The notes beneath the pieces were generated by a model, which was not told the origin of the DNA, did not search any database, and saw nothing but the letters and a program-made list of their open reading frames with translations. Below are positions 51,467 through 60,975 of a DNA stretch of 64,000 bases, piece by piece; the first letter of the stretch is position 1; each line of letters opens with the position of its first letter. Location: positions 558,001 to 622,000 of the forward strand of contig CBDATZ010000054.1 of the NCBI GenBank assembly GCA_965199845.1, read 5' to 3'. The translations under genes were made by a program, and so were the position numbers. This DNA comes from Ilyomonas sp965199845 (GTDB taxonomy: Bacteria > Bacteroidota > Bacteroidia > Chitinophagales > Chitinophagaceae).

Positions 51467-52096
51467 TTATCGCAAAGGAAAGAAAACACCGGCATGAAAA
51501 TTAACCGCGTTCAGATTGTTGTATCCAAAGTTTTTATACGGTGTGTAACTATAATCGGCACCAAGCTGAAAACCGGAAGCGCTCAGTTTTCCAAACGGAA
51601 TCATAACACCGGCGCCGGCCTGCGCTGTAAAAGCAGCGCTGTTCTTTTGGTTGGCTGAAAACTCGCCGAGATATTGATTGAAGTTGATGATGGAAGCACC
51701 AGCACCCGCAGTGATATAAGGCTGCACAAAGCTTTTATTTGCCAGCGGCATAAAGGTAGCTTTTGCAATCACAGGCGTTGTTTCTACCTGGTTTGTAAGC
51801 ACGGCCGATACAGTTTGTGTTTTACTTAAACTATACAAATCGCGCGGGAACTTCTGGTTAAAATTCTGGTAACCCGCGCCCAAACCAATTGCCCATTTAT
51901 CGGTAAGATAATATTGCAGGCTTCCCATTCCGCCTTCTGCCGAACCTTTACTGATAATATCATTTTTAAAGCTGCCTAAAGGAAGACTATAATTATAATT
52001 CAGATCTAATTTCAGTTGTCCTTTCTGTGCCTGCACTGTATATGTTCCGGCTACGAGCAGCACAGCTATAACAATTATATTTTTTACAGTTTTCAT
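51467..52096 (-). CDS. outer-membrane beta-barrel protein
   Basis: About 209 residues from the ATG at 52096 (an ATG at 52108 would overlap the previous gene's stop). Signal peptide KNIIVIAVLLVAGTYTVQAQ, then barrel strands (LKLDLNYNYSLPLGSF; YYLTDKWAIGLGAGYQNFN; FVQPYITAGAGASIINFNQYLG; AFTAQAGAGVMIPFG) ending HAGVFFPLR with C-terminal aromatic. Small OmpW/OmpA-like barrel; function unknown. Translationally linked to the DUF4136 lipoprotein gene 4 bases upstream. Confidence 0.87.
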   Translation of the reverse strand: MKTVKNIIVIAVLLVAGTYTVQAQKGQLKLDLNYNYSLPLGSFKNDIISKGSAEGGMGSLQYYLTDKWAIGLGAGYQNFNQKFPRDLYSLSKTQTVSAVLTNQVETTPVIAKATFMPLANKSFVQPYITAGAGASIINFNQYLGEFSANQKNSAAFTAQAGAGVMIPFGKLSASGFQLGADYSYTPYKNFGYNNLNAVNFHAGVFFPLR

Positions 52097-52100
52097 TGTA

Positions 52101-52739
52101 TTAATCATTTGTTTTTAAATAAGGTGATTGGTCAAATAAAGCTTTTACTTGGCTGTCCGTAGAAGCCGCATCAGCAAGTCCTTCGCCACGAATGAGACCC
52201 GACCAAACCAATTCTATTTTGTTACTTGCCGAAGCATTTTTCAGGTCGAGCATGTCTATTGACACAGCACCTTCACGAATGGTATAAACACCATAAGAAT
52301 AAGGTGAATAATAATCGTAGCCGCTGTAACCCCAATAATACGGATCCCAATAACTGCCATAACCGCCGTAATAATCAGGATAACTGATAACACCTGTTGA
52401 TGTGTTAATAATACGGCTGACATCAACACCCAAATCGGGCTTGTTGCTTTTATCAACCAGCGTATAACCGTCTTGTGTCATATACTTCTTTACCGCATCA
52501 ATATAAGACTGGTCGGAAGCCGTTAATTGTTTTACACTTTGATTATTATCAATTACAGCCACGGAGTCTGAAATGCTGTAGGTTTTGTAGCTGGTAAAGT
52601 TTTTTGTTGAATCGTAATCAGTAATATAAATGCGCGATTCTTCATTGCTCAGGTTATCAACCGGCTGTTTATTGCAAGCTGTAACGGCAACAGCAAATAC
52701 AGCAACCAGCGGCAGTAACCATCCTTGTTTCTTCATCAT
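52101..52739 (-). CDS. DUF4136 lipoprotein
   Basis: 212 residues. Lipoprotein signal with lipobox VTAC (MKKQGWLLPLVAVFAVAVTAC). DUF4136 pattern: DSTKNFTSYKTYSISDSV, then KYMTQDGYTLVDKSNKPDLGVDV. A Tyr/Gly/Trp-rich central stretch (YYGGYGSYWDPYYWGYSG) precedes the final GAVSIDMLDLKNASASNKIELVWSGLIRGEG, the most conserved part. It is outer-membrane anchored and probably co-transcribed with the barrel gene downstream; function unknown. The 323-bp gap upstream shows no gene, only a short inverted repeat and AT-rich DNA. Confidence 0.9.
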   Translation of the reverse strand: MMKKQGWLLPLVAVFAVAVTACNKQPVDNLSNEESRIYITDYDSTKNFTSYKTYSISDSVAVIDNNQSVKQLTASDQSYIDAVKKYMTQDGYTLVDKSNKPDLGVDVSRIINTSTGVISYPDYYGGYGSYWDPYYWGYSGYDYYSPYSYGVYTIREGAVSIDMLDLKNASASNKIELVWSGLIRGEGLADAASTDSQVKALFDQSPYLKTND

Positions 52740-52902
52740 AAAAAAAAATTTTTAATCGTTATATAAATAACTATTCCTGAGATAAAAAATTGTCGGTACA
52801 GTTTAGCTATCCACAGAATTTAGGAGTTCTTTAAAACGGTGTTAGTGAAACGATAAGAGAGATAGAAAGTGAATGTTGATAAGGAAAACTCGGGTTTACA
52901 TT

Positions 52903-52934
52903 ACGTTCAATTATTTTTTGAACGTACAAGAGTG
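52903..52934. repeat. short inverted repeat with shared GAACGTACAAGAGTG block
   Basis: ACGTTCAA at 52903-52910 and TTGAACGT at 52918-52925 form an 8-bp stem. The 15 bases GAACGTACAAGAGTG at 52920-52934 recur exactly at 29066-29080 and, inverted with one change, at 9120-9134, linking this gap to the dispersed repeat family. Confidence 0.55.
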
Positions 52935-53062
52935 ATTATTCTTTCTCTTTACTTAAAAGATAAAAAAAACAAATCTAAGATTGCAATAGACGACCAACCG
53001 GAGTTGCAAAACTTCGTAACAGAAAACTGTATTTTGTATTGAAAAGCAGAATAATAAAAATC

Positions 53063-53419
53063 TTACTCCAAATATTTTTTTGACAGCAAAAGCAACCGGT
53101 TAATATCAAAAGGTTTGGCTAAATAATCATCTGCGCGAGCTTCTTCAGCATGTTGTTTTATATCGCGGTTTGCCGACATAATTACAACAGGAATGTTTTT
53201 GTAAGCTGTATCATTTTTTAAAGCAAGGCAAATGTCTTTTCCATTTATTCCTGAAAGCCACATATCAAGCAAAATAAGTCCCGGTGTATCATTAGAAAGC
53301 CCGGAAATAAATGAATCATCAGCAAAAGAATCAACCCGGTAATCTTCCTGTTCGAGGATAATAGTTAGCACCTCTGCTATAGAAGCGTCGTCTTCCACTA
53401 GAACGATGCGTTTCGGCAT
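53063..53419 (-). CDS. single-domain response regulator
   Basis: 118 residues, a receiver domain only. RIVLVEDDASIAEV gives the acidic pocket (Asp-Asp), the phospho-acceptor Asp is in GLILLDMWLSGING, the Thr/Ser is in PVVIMSANRDI, and the Lys is in DYLAKPFDINRL. No output domain, so it acts by protein contact, like CheY/Spo0F types. It lies 17 bases downstream of the histidine kinase gene and is surely its partner or a relay element. Confidence 0.93.
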   Translation of the reverse strand: MPKRIVLVEDDASIAEVLTIILEQEDYRVDSFADDSFISGLSNDTPGLILLDMWLSGINGKDICLALKNDTAYKNIPVVIMSANRDIKQHAEEARADDYLAKPFDINRLLLLSKKYLE

Positions 53420-53436
53420 AAGTAATTATTATTCAG

Positions 53437-56043
53437 TTATGATTGACGGTATAAAGGTAACCGGAAACTAAATACAGAACCAGAGTTTACAGAACTTTTA
53501 AACCAGATTTCTCCCTGTTGTTTTTTTATGATTTCGGCAGAAATGTACAAACCAAGTCCTAAACCCGGATATGTATTCCGCGAATTATCTGTAACCCGGT
53601 AAAAACGGTCGAAAATAAACTTTTGGCTTTCTGCCGGAATACCAATACCAAAGTCTTCTACCGAACAGGTTACATGCGAATCGGCAATGGATACCCAAAC
53701 AATAACCTGGTCGGCTTTCGGCGAATATTTGGCAGCGTTGGTAAGAAAATTAACCAATACCTGCGAGGTTCTTTCCACATCAGCAAACACATACGCTTCC
53801 GGCATAGAGTTGTAAACAATGGTGTGAGATGGCAACGTGCGTTGAACTTCTTCAATCGTATTCATTACCATCATTCTGAAATCGAAGACTTCGTGGCGAA
53901 ACTGCATCAGTTTGCCTTCCAAACGTGTTACATCAAGTAAATCCTGAACCAATATAGTAAGCCGGTTTATCTGGCTTTCCATTTTTTCAAGCATAGCAGC
54001 TGATTGCTGGTCGCCGGCTTTCGAAAAGCGCATTTGCAAAACCTGGGCGTAAGCTTTTAAAGAGGTAACCGGCGTTTTTAGTTCGTGGCTGGCAACGCCC
54101 ATAAAATCGTCTTTTTGCTTTTCGATAGTTTTACGGTCGGTAATATCTATACAAACCGTTACAATACTTTGTGTTTTATTTTGCGCATCGCTGATACTGG
54201 AAATGGTTTCATTTATCCAGATTTCTGTTTTGTCTTTACCGATGATTCTCTTCTCGCTGACGAATGGTTTTCCGGTCGCTACGGTTTGCCGGAACAATTG
54301 TTCGCACTGCGCTTTATCATCAGGATGCACATAATCGAAACACTTCTGCGTGTACAACTCTTCTTCGCTGAAGCCAGTCATTTCGCAGAATTTTTTATTC
54401 ACGAATAAATGATTTCCCTGCAAGTCCATTTCAGCCACACCTGCGGTTGCCTGATGAATGATAGCGCTGTACCTGTCTTCCGATTCCTGCAAAGCTTTTT
54501 CGGCAAGTTTTCGCTCTGTAATGTCTGTTGCCACGGCATATAAAACACTTTCTTCCAAATAAGGTTTTGCATTCCAGCTAAACCAGCGGTACGAACCATC
54601 TTTATGACGATAACGATTTTCCCAGGCTATGGTTTCTCCGCCGGAAAAATTTGCCTTCGCCATGTCTAACGATTTTGGCAAATCATCTGGATGCACAAAT
54701 TCCAGCCAGCTTACAGAAGTTAGTTCTTCTGCCGTATAACCGAGCGCACGTTTCCATGCCGAACTTACCCAGAGGAATTTAAAATTATTACCTGCAATTA
54801 CCTGTAAATCTGAACCCAAAGCCAGAAACCGTTCCTGCTCACGCTCAATTAATTTACGCTGGGTGATATTGGTAAATACAATCGCTACTTTGCGGCTGTG
54901 TGAATCTTCCACGCGCGAAGCATATACATTAAACCAGCGGTTCATTCGTTCGCTGCTGTTTTCAAAACGAATTGGCTCGCCGGTAAGAGCTACGTTACCA
55001 TAAGTTTCAATCCAAAACGGTTCTAAGTTAGGCACAAGTTCAAGAGCTGTTTTTCCAAAAGCGCCATATAAACCTGTCATTTCCTCGAAATGAGGATTGT
55101 ATTCTAAGAACCGATAATCGCAAGGTTTATTGCTTTCATCGAATATCATTTCGATGATGCAAAAACCTTCGTCAATAGTATTGAACAGCGTGCGGAGATT
55201 TTCTTCCGATTTCCGAAGCGATTCTTCAGCTTCTACCTGTTCAGTTACATTTTTAAAATACGCTACAATACCATCTTTGGATGGAAAAGCATGAACTTCG
55301 TACCACTGATTATCTGCAGGCGAACGGGCAATTACAGATGCAGCCAATCGCTGCTCAGCTACCTGTTGGTACAGCTTTCCGTATTGCGTTTCTTTTAGTG
55401 AGGGAAATTCTTCCCATAACACTTTTCCCAGCAAGTCATCGTGAGCGCGGTTGTTTAGTTGCCCGGCTTTTTTATTAGCATATGTAATTTGCCAGTTATT
55501 ATTTACTGCAAAAAAAGCATCCGTAATACTTTCTAAAATATCTAAGTTCTTTTCATCCTGCAGCCATCTTGTTTCCTGCTGTTTTTGACCATCAATATTC
55601 CTGATGGCGGTGATAAAAGAAGTGGTGTTACTATAAATGTTTTTTATGGGCGATGTATGAGCAGAAACCCATTTTTGCGAACCATCGGCACACACACAAC
55701 GCAGTTCTGTTTCAACAGCAAAATCTTCTTCCAGCCGGCGAAGCATTTCCTGGTACGTACCTATATCATCAGGATGAAGGATATTCTGCATATTCATACC
55801 ATACAGGCTTTCTTCTGTGTAGCCCGTGATACCCGTAAAACCTTTATTTATAAAAATGAATTTTCCTTCCACATCGTATTCTGCAATACCCGTATGCGAT
55901 TGATTTACAATTGCCTGGAAACGGTTTTCAGATGTACGAAGCGCACTGTTAACCGCCCTGAGTTCCGGGTTTGTGCGTGGCAAGTGGCTTTCATCGCCAG
56001 GCTCTTTCTGCGGTTGTATTGGATTCGTAAAATCACCCGGCAT
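53437..56043 (-). CDS. multi-PAS sensor histidine kinase
   Basis: 868 residues with no membrane segment, so a cytosolic sensor. Five PAS units in order: about 38-155 (RFQAIVNQSHTGIAEYDVEG), 165-275 (ILESITDAFFAVNNNWQITY), 280-400 (GFCIIEMIFDESNKPCDY), 400-515 (FKFLWVSSAWKRALGYTAEE), and 515-635 (RYSAIIHQATAGVAEMDLQG). Then HisKA with H-box ASHELKTPVTSLK at about 645, and HATPase with N-box NFLTNAAKYSP and G-box VEDFGIGIP. PAS1 and PAS5 look like near duplicates. The signal is unknown; the response regulator follows 17 bases downstream. Confidence 0.95.
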   Translation of the reverse strand: MPGDFTNPIQPQKEPGDESHLPRTNPELRAVNSALRTSENRFQAIVNQSHTGIAEYDVEGKFIFINKGFTGITGYTEESLYGMNMQNILHPDDIGTYQEMLRRLEEDFAVETELRCVCADGSQKWVSAHTSPIKNIYSNTTSFITAIRNIDGQKQQETRWLQDEKNLDILESITDAFFAVNNNWQITYANKKAGQLNNRAHDDLLGKVLWEEFPSLKETQYGKLYQQVAEQRLAASVIARSPADNQWYEVHAFPSKDGIVAYFKNVTEQVEAEESLRKSEENLRTLFNTIDEGFCIIEMIFDESNKPCDYRFLEYNPHFEEMTGLYGAFGKTALELVPNLEPFWIETYGNVALTGEPIRFENSSERMNRWFNVYASRVEDSHSRKVAIVFTNITQRKLIEREQERFLALGSDLQVIAGNNFKFLWVSSAWKRALGYTAEELTSVSWLEFVHPDDLPKSLDMAKANFSGGETIAWENRYRHKDGSYRWFSWNAKPYLEESVLYAVATDITERKLAEKALQESEDRYSAIIHQATAGVAEMDLQGNHLFVNKKFCEMTGFSEEELYTQKCFDYVHPDDKAQCEQLFRQTVATGKPFVSEKRIIGKDKTEIWINETISSISDAQNKTQSIVTVCIDITDRKTIEKQKDDFMGVASHELKTPVTSLKAYAQVLQMRFSKAGDQQSAAMLEKMESQINRLTILVQDLLDVTRLEGKLMQFRHEVFDFRMMVMNTIEEVQRTLPSHTIVYNSMPEAYVFADVERTSQVLVNFLTNAAKYSPKADQVIVWVSIADSHVTCSVEDFGIGIPAESQKFIFDRFYRVTDNSRNTYPGLGLGLYISAEIIKKQQGEIWFKSSVNSGSVFSFRLPLYRQS

Positions 56044-56092
56044 ATCATTATTTTTATAGATATAATAAAAACGAAATTAATGATCGAAAATC

Positions 56093-56136
56093 GTCTGAAA
56101 AATATTGTCATCATATTTATTTGATGATATTCAGAC
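56093..56136. promoter_or_regulatory. hairpin/operator-like inverted repeat upstream of the kinase gene
   Basis: GTCTGAA (56093-56099) pairs with TTCAGAC (56130-56136), continued inside by TCATCA / TGATGA, giving a long imperfect stem in the divergent gap 50 bases from the kinase start. Confidence 0.45.
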
Positions 56137-56266
56137 AACCCACTTATTTTTTGTTCCCCATACTTTGCATGAAGATAAGCTGTTACTTTTTTGCAAGCAT
56201 GTTGCTTCTTTTATTATTTCTGTTTTACCAAACAATGTTTTTACAGGCTGCAATGCCTGCTTTTAT

Positions 56267-56274
56267 TACATTTG
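56267..56274 (+). promoter_or_regulatory. -7 box TACATTTG upstream of tkt
   Basis: Matches TAnnTTTG and would give a leader of about 150 bases before the tkt ATG. A GCAGGC / GCCTGC-type hairpin lies just before it. No clear -33 box. Confidence 0.4.
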
Positions 56275-56341
56275 TCTTTATACATCGCCTGAAATAATCT
56301 GCTTTGCAAGTAGATTTTGTAAGCAGAACAAATTCCGGCAA

Positions 56342-56378
56342 CTGAAATTTTATATTCGGCTTCGCTGAAATTTTATAT
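56342..56378 (+). repeat. 14-bp direct repeat in the tkt leader
   Basis: CTGAAATTTTATAT occurs exactly at 56342-56355 and 56365-56378, starts 23 bp apart, within the 5' leader of tkt. No function is known. Confidence 0.6.
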
Positions 56379-56429
56379 CAGGTAAGAATTTTGTTGATTA
56401 TTTACTTCTAAACAAATTAAGCTCATTTT

Positions 56430-58457
56430 ATGCCTAACCAGACAGTATCAGAAACAGCTACCGGCATTGACCAGCTAAGTGTAAACACCATCCGTTTTCT
56501 TTCGGTTGATATGGTGCAGAAAGCCAATTCCGGTCACCCGGGTTTACCGTTGGGTGCCGCACCAATGGCGTATGTTCTCTGGCAAAAATTTCTTCGTTTC
56601 GACCCGAAAGATTTTGCCTGGCCAAATCACGACAGGTTTATTTTATCAGCCGGACATGGCTCGGCGCTTTTATATAGCTTGCTCAATTTGTACGGCTACG
56701 ATTTGCCAATGGAAGAATTGAAAAAATTCCGCCAGGTTGGTTCTAAAACACCCGGACATCCGGAATCTATGTTGACTGATGGCATCGAGGTAACAACCGG
56801 ACCATTAGGACAAGGTTTTGGCAACGGCGTTGGTTCTGCAATGGCTGAAGAATTTTTAGCTGCGCGATATAACAAACCTGATTTTAAATTGTACGATCAT
56901 TATACGTATGGCATTGTAAGCGATGGCGACCTGATGGAAGGCGTTGCTTCCGAAGCGGCTTCTCTTGCCGGGCATTTGAAATTGGGTAAATTAATTTATC
57001 TCTGGGATGATAATCATATTTCTCTCGATGGTCCTACCAACCTGGCTTTTACAGAAGATGTATTGATGCGTTTTGATGCGTATGGCTGGCACACGCAGAT
57101 TGTAGAAGATGGCAACGATTTAGGTGCCATTGAACGTGCCATTTATCTTGCCCAGGAAGAAACTGAAAAGCCTTCTATCATTGCTGTAAAAACCATTATC
57201 GGTTTTGGCAGCCCGCTGGAAGGCACCAATAAAGTGCACGGCAGTGCGTTAGGCGAAGACAATGTAAAAAAGACAAAAGAAAATCTGGGTTGGGATCCGA
57301 ACGAATACTTTTTTGTTCCCGGCGAAGTAAAAGAACATACGCTGGAAGCTGGTAAAAAAGGTGCTGAATTAAATGAACAATGGAAAAAATTGTTTGAAGA
57401 TTACGGCAAATCATTTTCAAAAGAAAAAGAAGAGTTAGATATTAATTATGCGGGCAAATTGCCCGAAGGCTGGGATAAAGATATGCCTGTCTTTAAAGTC
57501 GGCGAAGGTTTAGCTACACGCCAGGCATCGGGCAAAGCTTTAGAAGTTATCAAGAAAAATGTTCCCTGGGTATTAGGTGGTTCTGCCGACCTGGCTTCTT
57601 CTAACGAAATGCCAACCAAAGGCGATATCAGTTTCCAGCCAGATCATTACGAGAATGGCAACGTTTGGTTCGGTGTACGCGAGCATGGTATGGCTTCTAT
57701 TATGAATGGTATTTCCTCTCATCGCGGCGTTCGCACGTATGGCGGAACATTCTTAACTTTCTCCGATTATATGCGTGGCGCGATTCGTTTGGCAGCTTTA
57801 ACCGAAGCGCCGGTTACGTATGTATTTACACACGATAGTGTTGGTTTGGGTGAAGACGGACCAACGCACCAGCCGGTTGAACATATAACGTCTTTGCGTA
57901 CGGTTCCTAACTTAACAGTCATTCGTCCCGGCGATGCCAACGAAACCGTTGAAGCCTGGAAGATTGCTATGACAAGAATGAAAGGACCTGTTGCCTTGAT
58001 TTTATCGCGTCAGAAAATGCCAAATATTGACCAGGAAAAATATGCTCCGGCAGCCGGTAATGTGCAAAAAGGTGCTTATATATTGAGTGAAGCCGAAGGC
58101 GGCAAACCCGATGTTATCTTACTGGGTACCGGTTCTGAACTGAACTTATGTGTGTCTGCGCAGGAAAAATTAAAAGCGGATGGCATTAAAGCCCGCGTGG
58201 TTAGTATGCCTTCATGGGAGTTGTTTGAGAAGCAAGACAAGTCTTATATTGATGAAGTATTGCCTCCTGCCATTCATCAGCGTGTATCTGTAGAAGCCGG
58301 CATTACCATGGGCTGGTGGAAATGGATTACTGCAGAAGGTACTCCTATTGGTATTGACCGCTTTGGCGAATCGGGTCCTGGTGAAGAAGTCATGAAGATA
58401 TTTGGGTTTACCGTAGAAAATGTAGTAGAAAAAGCAAAGGCTCTGGTAAAAAAATAA
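56430..58457 (+). CDS. tkt: transketolase
   Basis: 675 residues, full length. TPP-dependent fold: ANSGHPGLPLGAAPMAYVLW at the N-terminus, HDRFILSAGHGSALLYSLL, and the TPP motif SDGDLMEGVASEAASLAG with DDNHISLDG. The pyrimidine domain has FGVREHGMASIMNG and VFTHDSVGLGEDGPTHQPVE. It transfers two-carbon ketol units in the pentose-phosphate pathway; the transaldolase-family gene at 49209 fits the same pathway. Confidence 0.97.
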   Translation: MPNQTVSETATGIDQLSVNTIRFLSVDMVQKANSGHPGLPLGAAPMAYVLWQKFLRFDPKDFAWPNHDRFILSAGHGSALLYSLLNLYGYDLPMEELKKFRQVGSKTPGHPESMLTDGIEVTTGPLGQGFGNGVGSAMAEEFLAARYNKPDFKLYDHYTYGIVSDGDLMEGVASEAASLAGHLKLGKLIYLWDDNHISLDGPTNLAFTEDVLMRFDAYGWHTQIVEDGNDLGAIERAIYLAQEETEKPSIIAVKTIIGFGSPLEGTNKVHGSALGEDNVKKTKENLGWDPNEYFFVPGEVKEHTLEAGKKGAELNEQWKKLFEDYGKSFSKEKEELDINYAGKLPEGWDKDMPVFKVGEGLATRQASGKALEVIKKNVPWVLGGSADLASSNEMPTKGDISFQPDHYENGNVWFGVREHGMASIMNGISSHRGVRTYGGTFLTFSDYMRGAIRLAALTEAPVTYVFTHDSVGLGEDGPTHQPVEHITSLRTVPNLTVIRPGDANETVEAWKIAMTRMKGPVALILSRQKMPNIDQEKYAPAAGNVQKGAYILSEAEGGKPDVILLGTGSELNLCVSAQEKLKADGIKARVVSMPSWELFEKQDKSYIDEVLPPAIHQRVSVEAGITMGWWKWITAEGTPIGIDRFGESGPGEEVMKIFGFTVENVVEKAKALVKK

Positions 58458-58528
58458 TATCTTGCCATCCTGTTTTCGATTTTTATAAATCTACATAACG
58501 CTTTACTGAACCAATAACCAAGATTGAG

Positions 58529-58547
58529 AGCCGCTTATAAAGCGGCT
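58529..58547 (+). terminator. tkt terminator
   Basis: Stem AGCCGCTT / AAGCGGCT with a 3-base loop, followed by TTCTTATTT. Confidence 0.7.
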
Positions 58548-58641
58548 TTCTTATTTAAAATATACAGCTTACATACAATTATCTGTTCACATAGCTGATT
58601 ACTACCAAATCATACAATACTTACAAACTCTCATCATTCAC

Positions 58642-59823
58642 ATGGATTCAAAACATTATAAAAAAGGCACGGCCGCCGTGTGGGCAGGCGAAGGAAACAC
58701 CAATACAAAAGGCGCTGTTACAACACCCATTGTTAATAGCGTTGCTTTTTCTTATACCGATTTAGATAAGTGGCATAACGTAGCTCTTGGTAAGGAAGAA
58801 GGCTATATTTATAGCCGTAATACCAACCCGACGGTGGCTGCGTTAGAAGAAAAAATCCGTGTGCTGGAAAACGCAGAAATGGCAACTTCTTTTGCAACCG
58901 GAATGGCGGCTATCAGCAACACCTTATTTACCTTTCTGACTTCCGGTAAGCGTGTGGTTTCTATAAAAGATTCGTATGGCGGTGCCAGTAAAATTTTTCT
59001 CGATTTTTTACCCAAATACCAAATAGATGTACAGCTTTGCGATACGTCGAACTATGAGCAACTGGAAGAGGAAATTGCCAAAGGCTGCGATGTGGTTTAC
59101 TTAGAAACACCAACCAATCCAACACTAAAAATTGTTGATATTAAACGCTTATCAGGCGCTGCCAAAAAGGTCGGTGCCATTGTGGTTGTTGATAACACAT
59201 TTGCCACGCCTATCAATCAAAATCCTTTGCAGTTGGGTGCCGATTTGGTCATTCACAGCGCTACTAAATTTCTTTGTGGTCATTCCGATGCAATGGGTGG
59301 TTTGTTAGCCGGTAAAAAAGATTTGGTACAGCAGGTATTTCATTTCCGCGAAATAAACGGCGCCAGCCTGCAAGCCGATCCGGCTTATATGATTGCGCGT
59401 GGTATGAAAACACTCGAGCTTCGTATTGAACGGCAAAATGCGTCAGCTTTACAAATCGCCAAATGGCTGAAAACACATCCTAAAATCAGCGATGTATTTT
59501 ATCCGGGTTTAGAAACGCATCTCAATCATGATATTGCAGCGCAACAAATGAGTGGCTTTGGTGGCATTCTTAGTTTTGCGTTAGCCGGTAATTATGATAT
59601 GGTTAAACAATTTTTACCCAAACTAAAATTAGCGCATCTCGCGGCCAGCTTGGGTTCTGTAAGTACATTGGCGGGTCCGCCAAGAACAACAAGTCATGTA
59701 GAATTAACGGAAGCGCAACGGAAATTGCTTGGTATTCCGGAAGCCTTAATCCGTTATTCTGTTGGTATAGAAAATGTGGATGATCTGATGCAGGATGTGG
59801 AAGATGCGTTAGCTTCTTTATAA
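58642..59823 (+). CDS. trans-sulfuration PLP enzyme (cystathionine gamma-synthase/lyase type)
   Basis: 393 residues of the Cys/Met-metabolism PLP family. Seen: GAVTTPIVNSVAFSYTD, YSRNTNPTVAALEEKI, ATSFATGMAAISNTLF, the PLP-region VYLETPTNPTLKIVDI and VVDNTFATPINQNPL, and the Schiff-base lysine in LVIHSATKFLCGHSD. The C-terminus has SLGSVSTLAGPPRTTSH. The family members (synthase, lyase, sulfhydrylase, methionine lyase) cannot be told apart by these motifs. guaC follows 40 bp later, possibly in one operon. Confidence 0.9.
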   Translation: MDSKHYKKGTAAVWAGEGNTNTKGAVTTPIVNSVAFSYTDLDKWHNVALGKEEGYIYSRNTNPTVAALEEKIRVLENAEMATSFATGMAAISNTLFTFLTSGKRVVSIKDSYGGASKIFLDFLPKYQIDVQLCDTSNYEQLEEEIAKGCDVVYLETPTNPTLKIVDIKRLSGAAKKVGAIVVVDNTFATPINQNPLQLGADLVIHSATKFLCGHSDAMGGLLAGKKDLVQQVFHFREINGASLQADPAYMIARGMKTLELRIERQNASALQIAKWLKTHPKISDVFYPGLETHLNHDIAAQQMSGFGGILSFALAGNYDMVKQFLPKLKLAHLAASLGSVSTLAGPPRTTSHVELTEAQRKLLGIPEALIRYSVGIENVDDLMQDVEDALASL

Positions 59824-59863
59824 CTGCAATTGTGTATCTTTAAGTAAACAGCAGAAACATAAA

Positions 59864-60904
59864 ATGCGTATAGAGGCAGATATAAAACTTGGTTTTAAAG
59901 ATGTGATGATACGTCCAAAACGTTCTACATTAGGTTCGCGTTCCGAAGTATCTTTAATCAGGAAATTTACTTTTTTACATAATGGCAAAAGCTGGGAAGG
60001 AATACCTGTTATGGCAGCCAATATGGATACCGTCGGCACTTTTGAGATGGCAAAATCGTTAGCTGAACATAAATTATTTACCGTCATTCACAAGCATTAC
60101 AGCTTTAACCAATGGCAGGAATTTATGCTTAACACAAACGAAAATATTACAGAACATATTGCCGTTAGCACCGGCACCAGCGCAGCCGATTCGGAGAAGG
60201 CAGATGCTTTACTGAAAGCGTTTCCACAAATCAGATTTATTTGTATTGATGTAGCGAATGGCTATTCGGAACAGTTTGTTCGTTTTGTAAAAAAAACAAG
60301 AAATAAATATCCCGATAAAGTAATTATTGCCGGCAATGTGGTAACCGGCGAAATGGTGGAAGAGCTTCTTTTATCCGGTGCTGATATTGTAAAAGTCGGT
60401 ATTGGCCCGGGTTCTGTTTGCACCACACGAGTTAAAACGGGCGTTGGTTATCCGCAGCTTTCTGCCATTATTGAATGTGCCGATGCGGCGCATGGTTTAG
60501 GCGGACAAATTGTTTCGGACGGTGGTTGTAAAGTGCCCGGCGATGTGGCTAAAGCTTTCGGTGGCGGAGCCGATTTTGTAATGCTTGGCGGTATGCTGGC
60601 AGTACATGAAGAAAGCGGTGGCGAACTGGTGGAAGAAGATGGCAGGCAATACAAACAATTCTACGGTATGAGTTCGGAAACTGCAATGAATAAATATTCT
60701 GGTGGTGTTGCCAACTATCGTGCCTCCGAAGGCAAAACCGTTCAGGTTCCTTATCGTGGTCATGTATCAGAAACCATTCTTTCTATTCTCGGCGGCATAC
60801 GTTCTACCTGTACGTATGTGGGCGCGCGACAATTAAAAGAATTAACCAAACGCACTACATTTATCCGTGTTCAGGAACAACATAATGAAGTGTTCGGGCA
60901 ATGA
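59864..60904 (+). CDS. guaC: GMP reductase
   Basis: 346 residues, IMPDH/GMPR barrel without a CBS insert. LGFKDVMIRPKRSTLGSRSEV at the start separates GMP reductase from IMPDH; MAANMDTVGTFEMA follows. The catalytic cysteine is in VGIGPGSVCTTRVKTGVGYPQ, and phosphate binding is in VSDGGCKVPGDVAKAFGGGADFVMLGG. It reduces GMP to IMP with NADPH in purine salvage. Confidence 0.95.
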   Translation: MRIEADIKLGFKDVMIRPKRSTLGSRSEVSLIRKFTFLHNGKSWEGIPVMAANMDTVGTFEMAKSLAEHKLFTVIHKHYSFNQWQEFMLNTNENITEHIAVSTGTSAADSEKADALLKAFPQIRFICIDVANGYSEQFVRFVKKTRNKYPDKVIIAGNVVTGEMVEELLLSGADIVKVGIGPGSVCTTRVKTGVGYPQLSAIIECADAAHGLGGQIVSDGGCKVPGDVAKAFGGGADFVMLGGMLAVHEESGGELVEEDGRQYKQFYGMSSETAMNKYSGGVANYRASEGKTVQVPYRGHVSETILSILGGIRSTCTYVGARQLKELTKRTTFIRVQEQHNEVFGQ

Positions 60905-60925
60905 TTTCATTTTATTACAGAAAAT

Positions 60926-60955
60926 AAAAAGACCATCTTATTGATGGTCTTTTTT
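60926..60955. terminator. bidirectional terminator between guaC and the RDD gene
   Basis: Perfect stem AAAAAGACCATC / GATGGTCTTTTT with a 5-base loop. Confidence 0.88.
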
Positions 60956-60975
60956 ATAAATTGAATGATTTTATT

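Noticed and set aside
55585..56124. 179-residue ORF opposite the histidine kinase
   Set aside because: Low-quality composition, opposite conserved PAS coding sequence.
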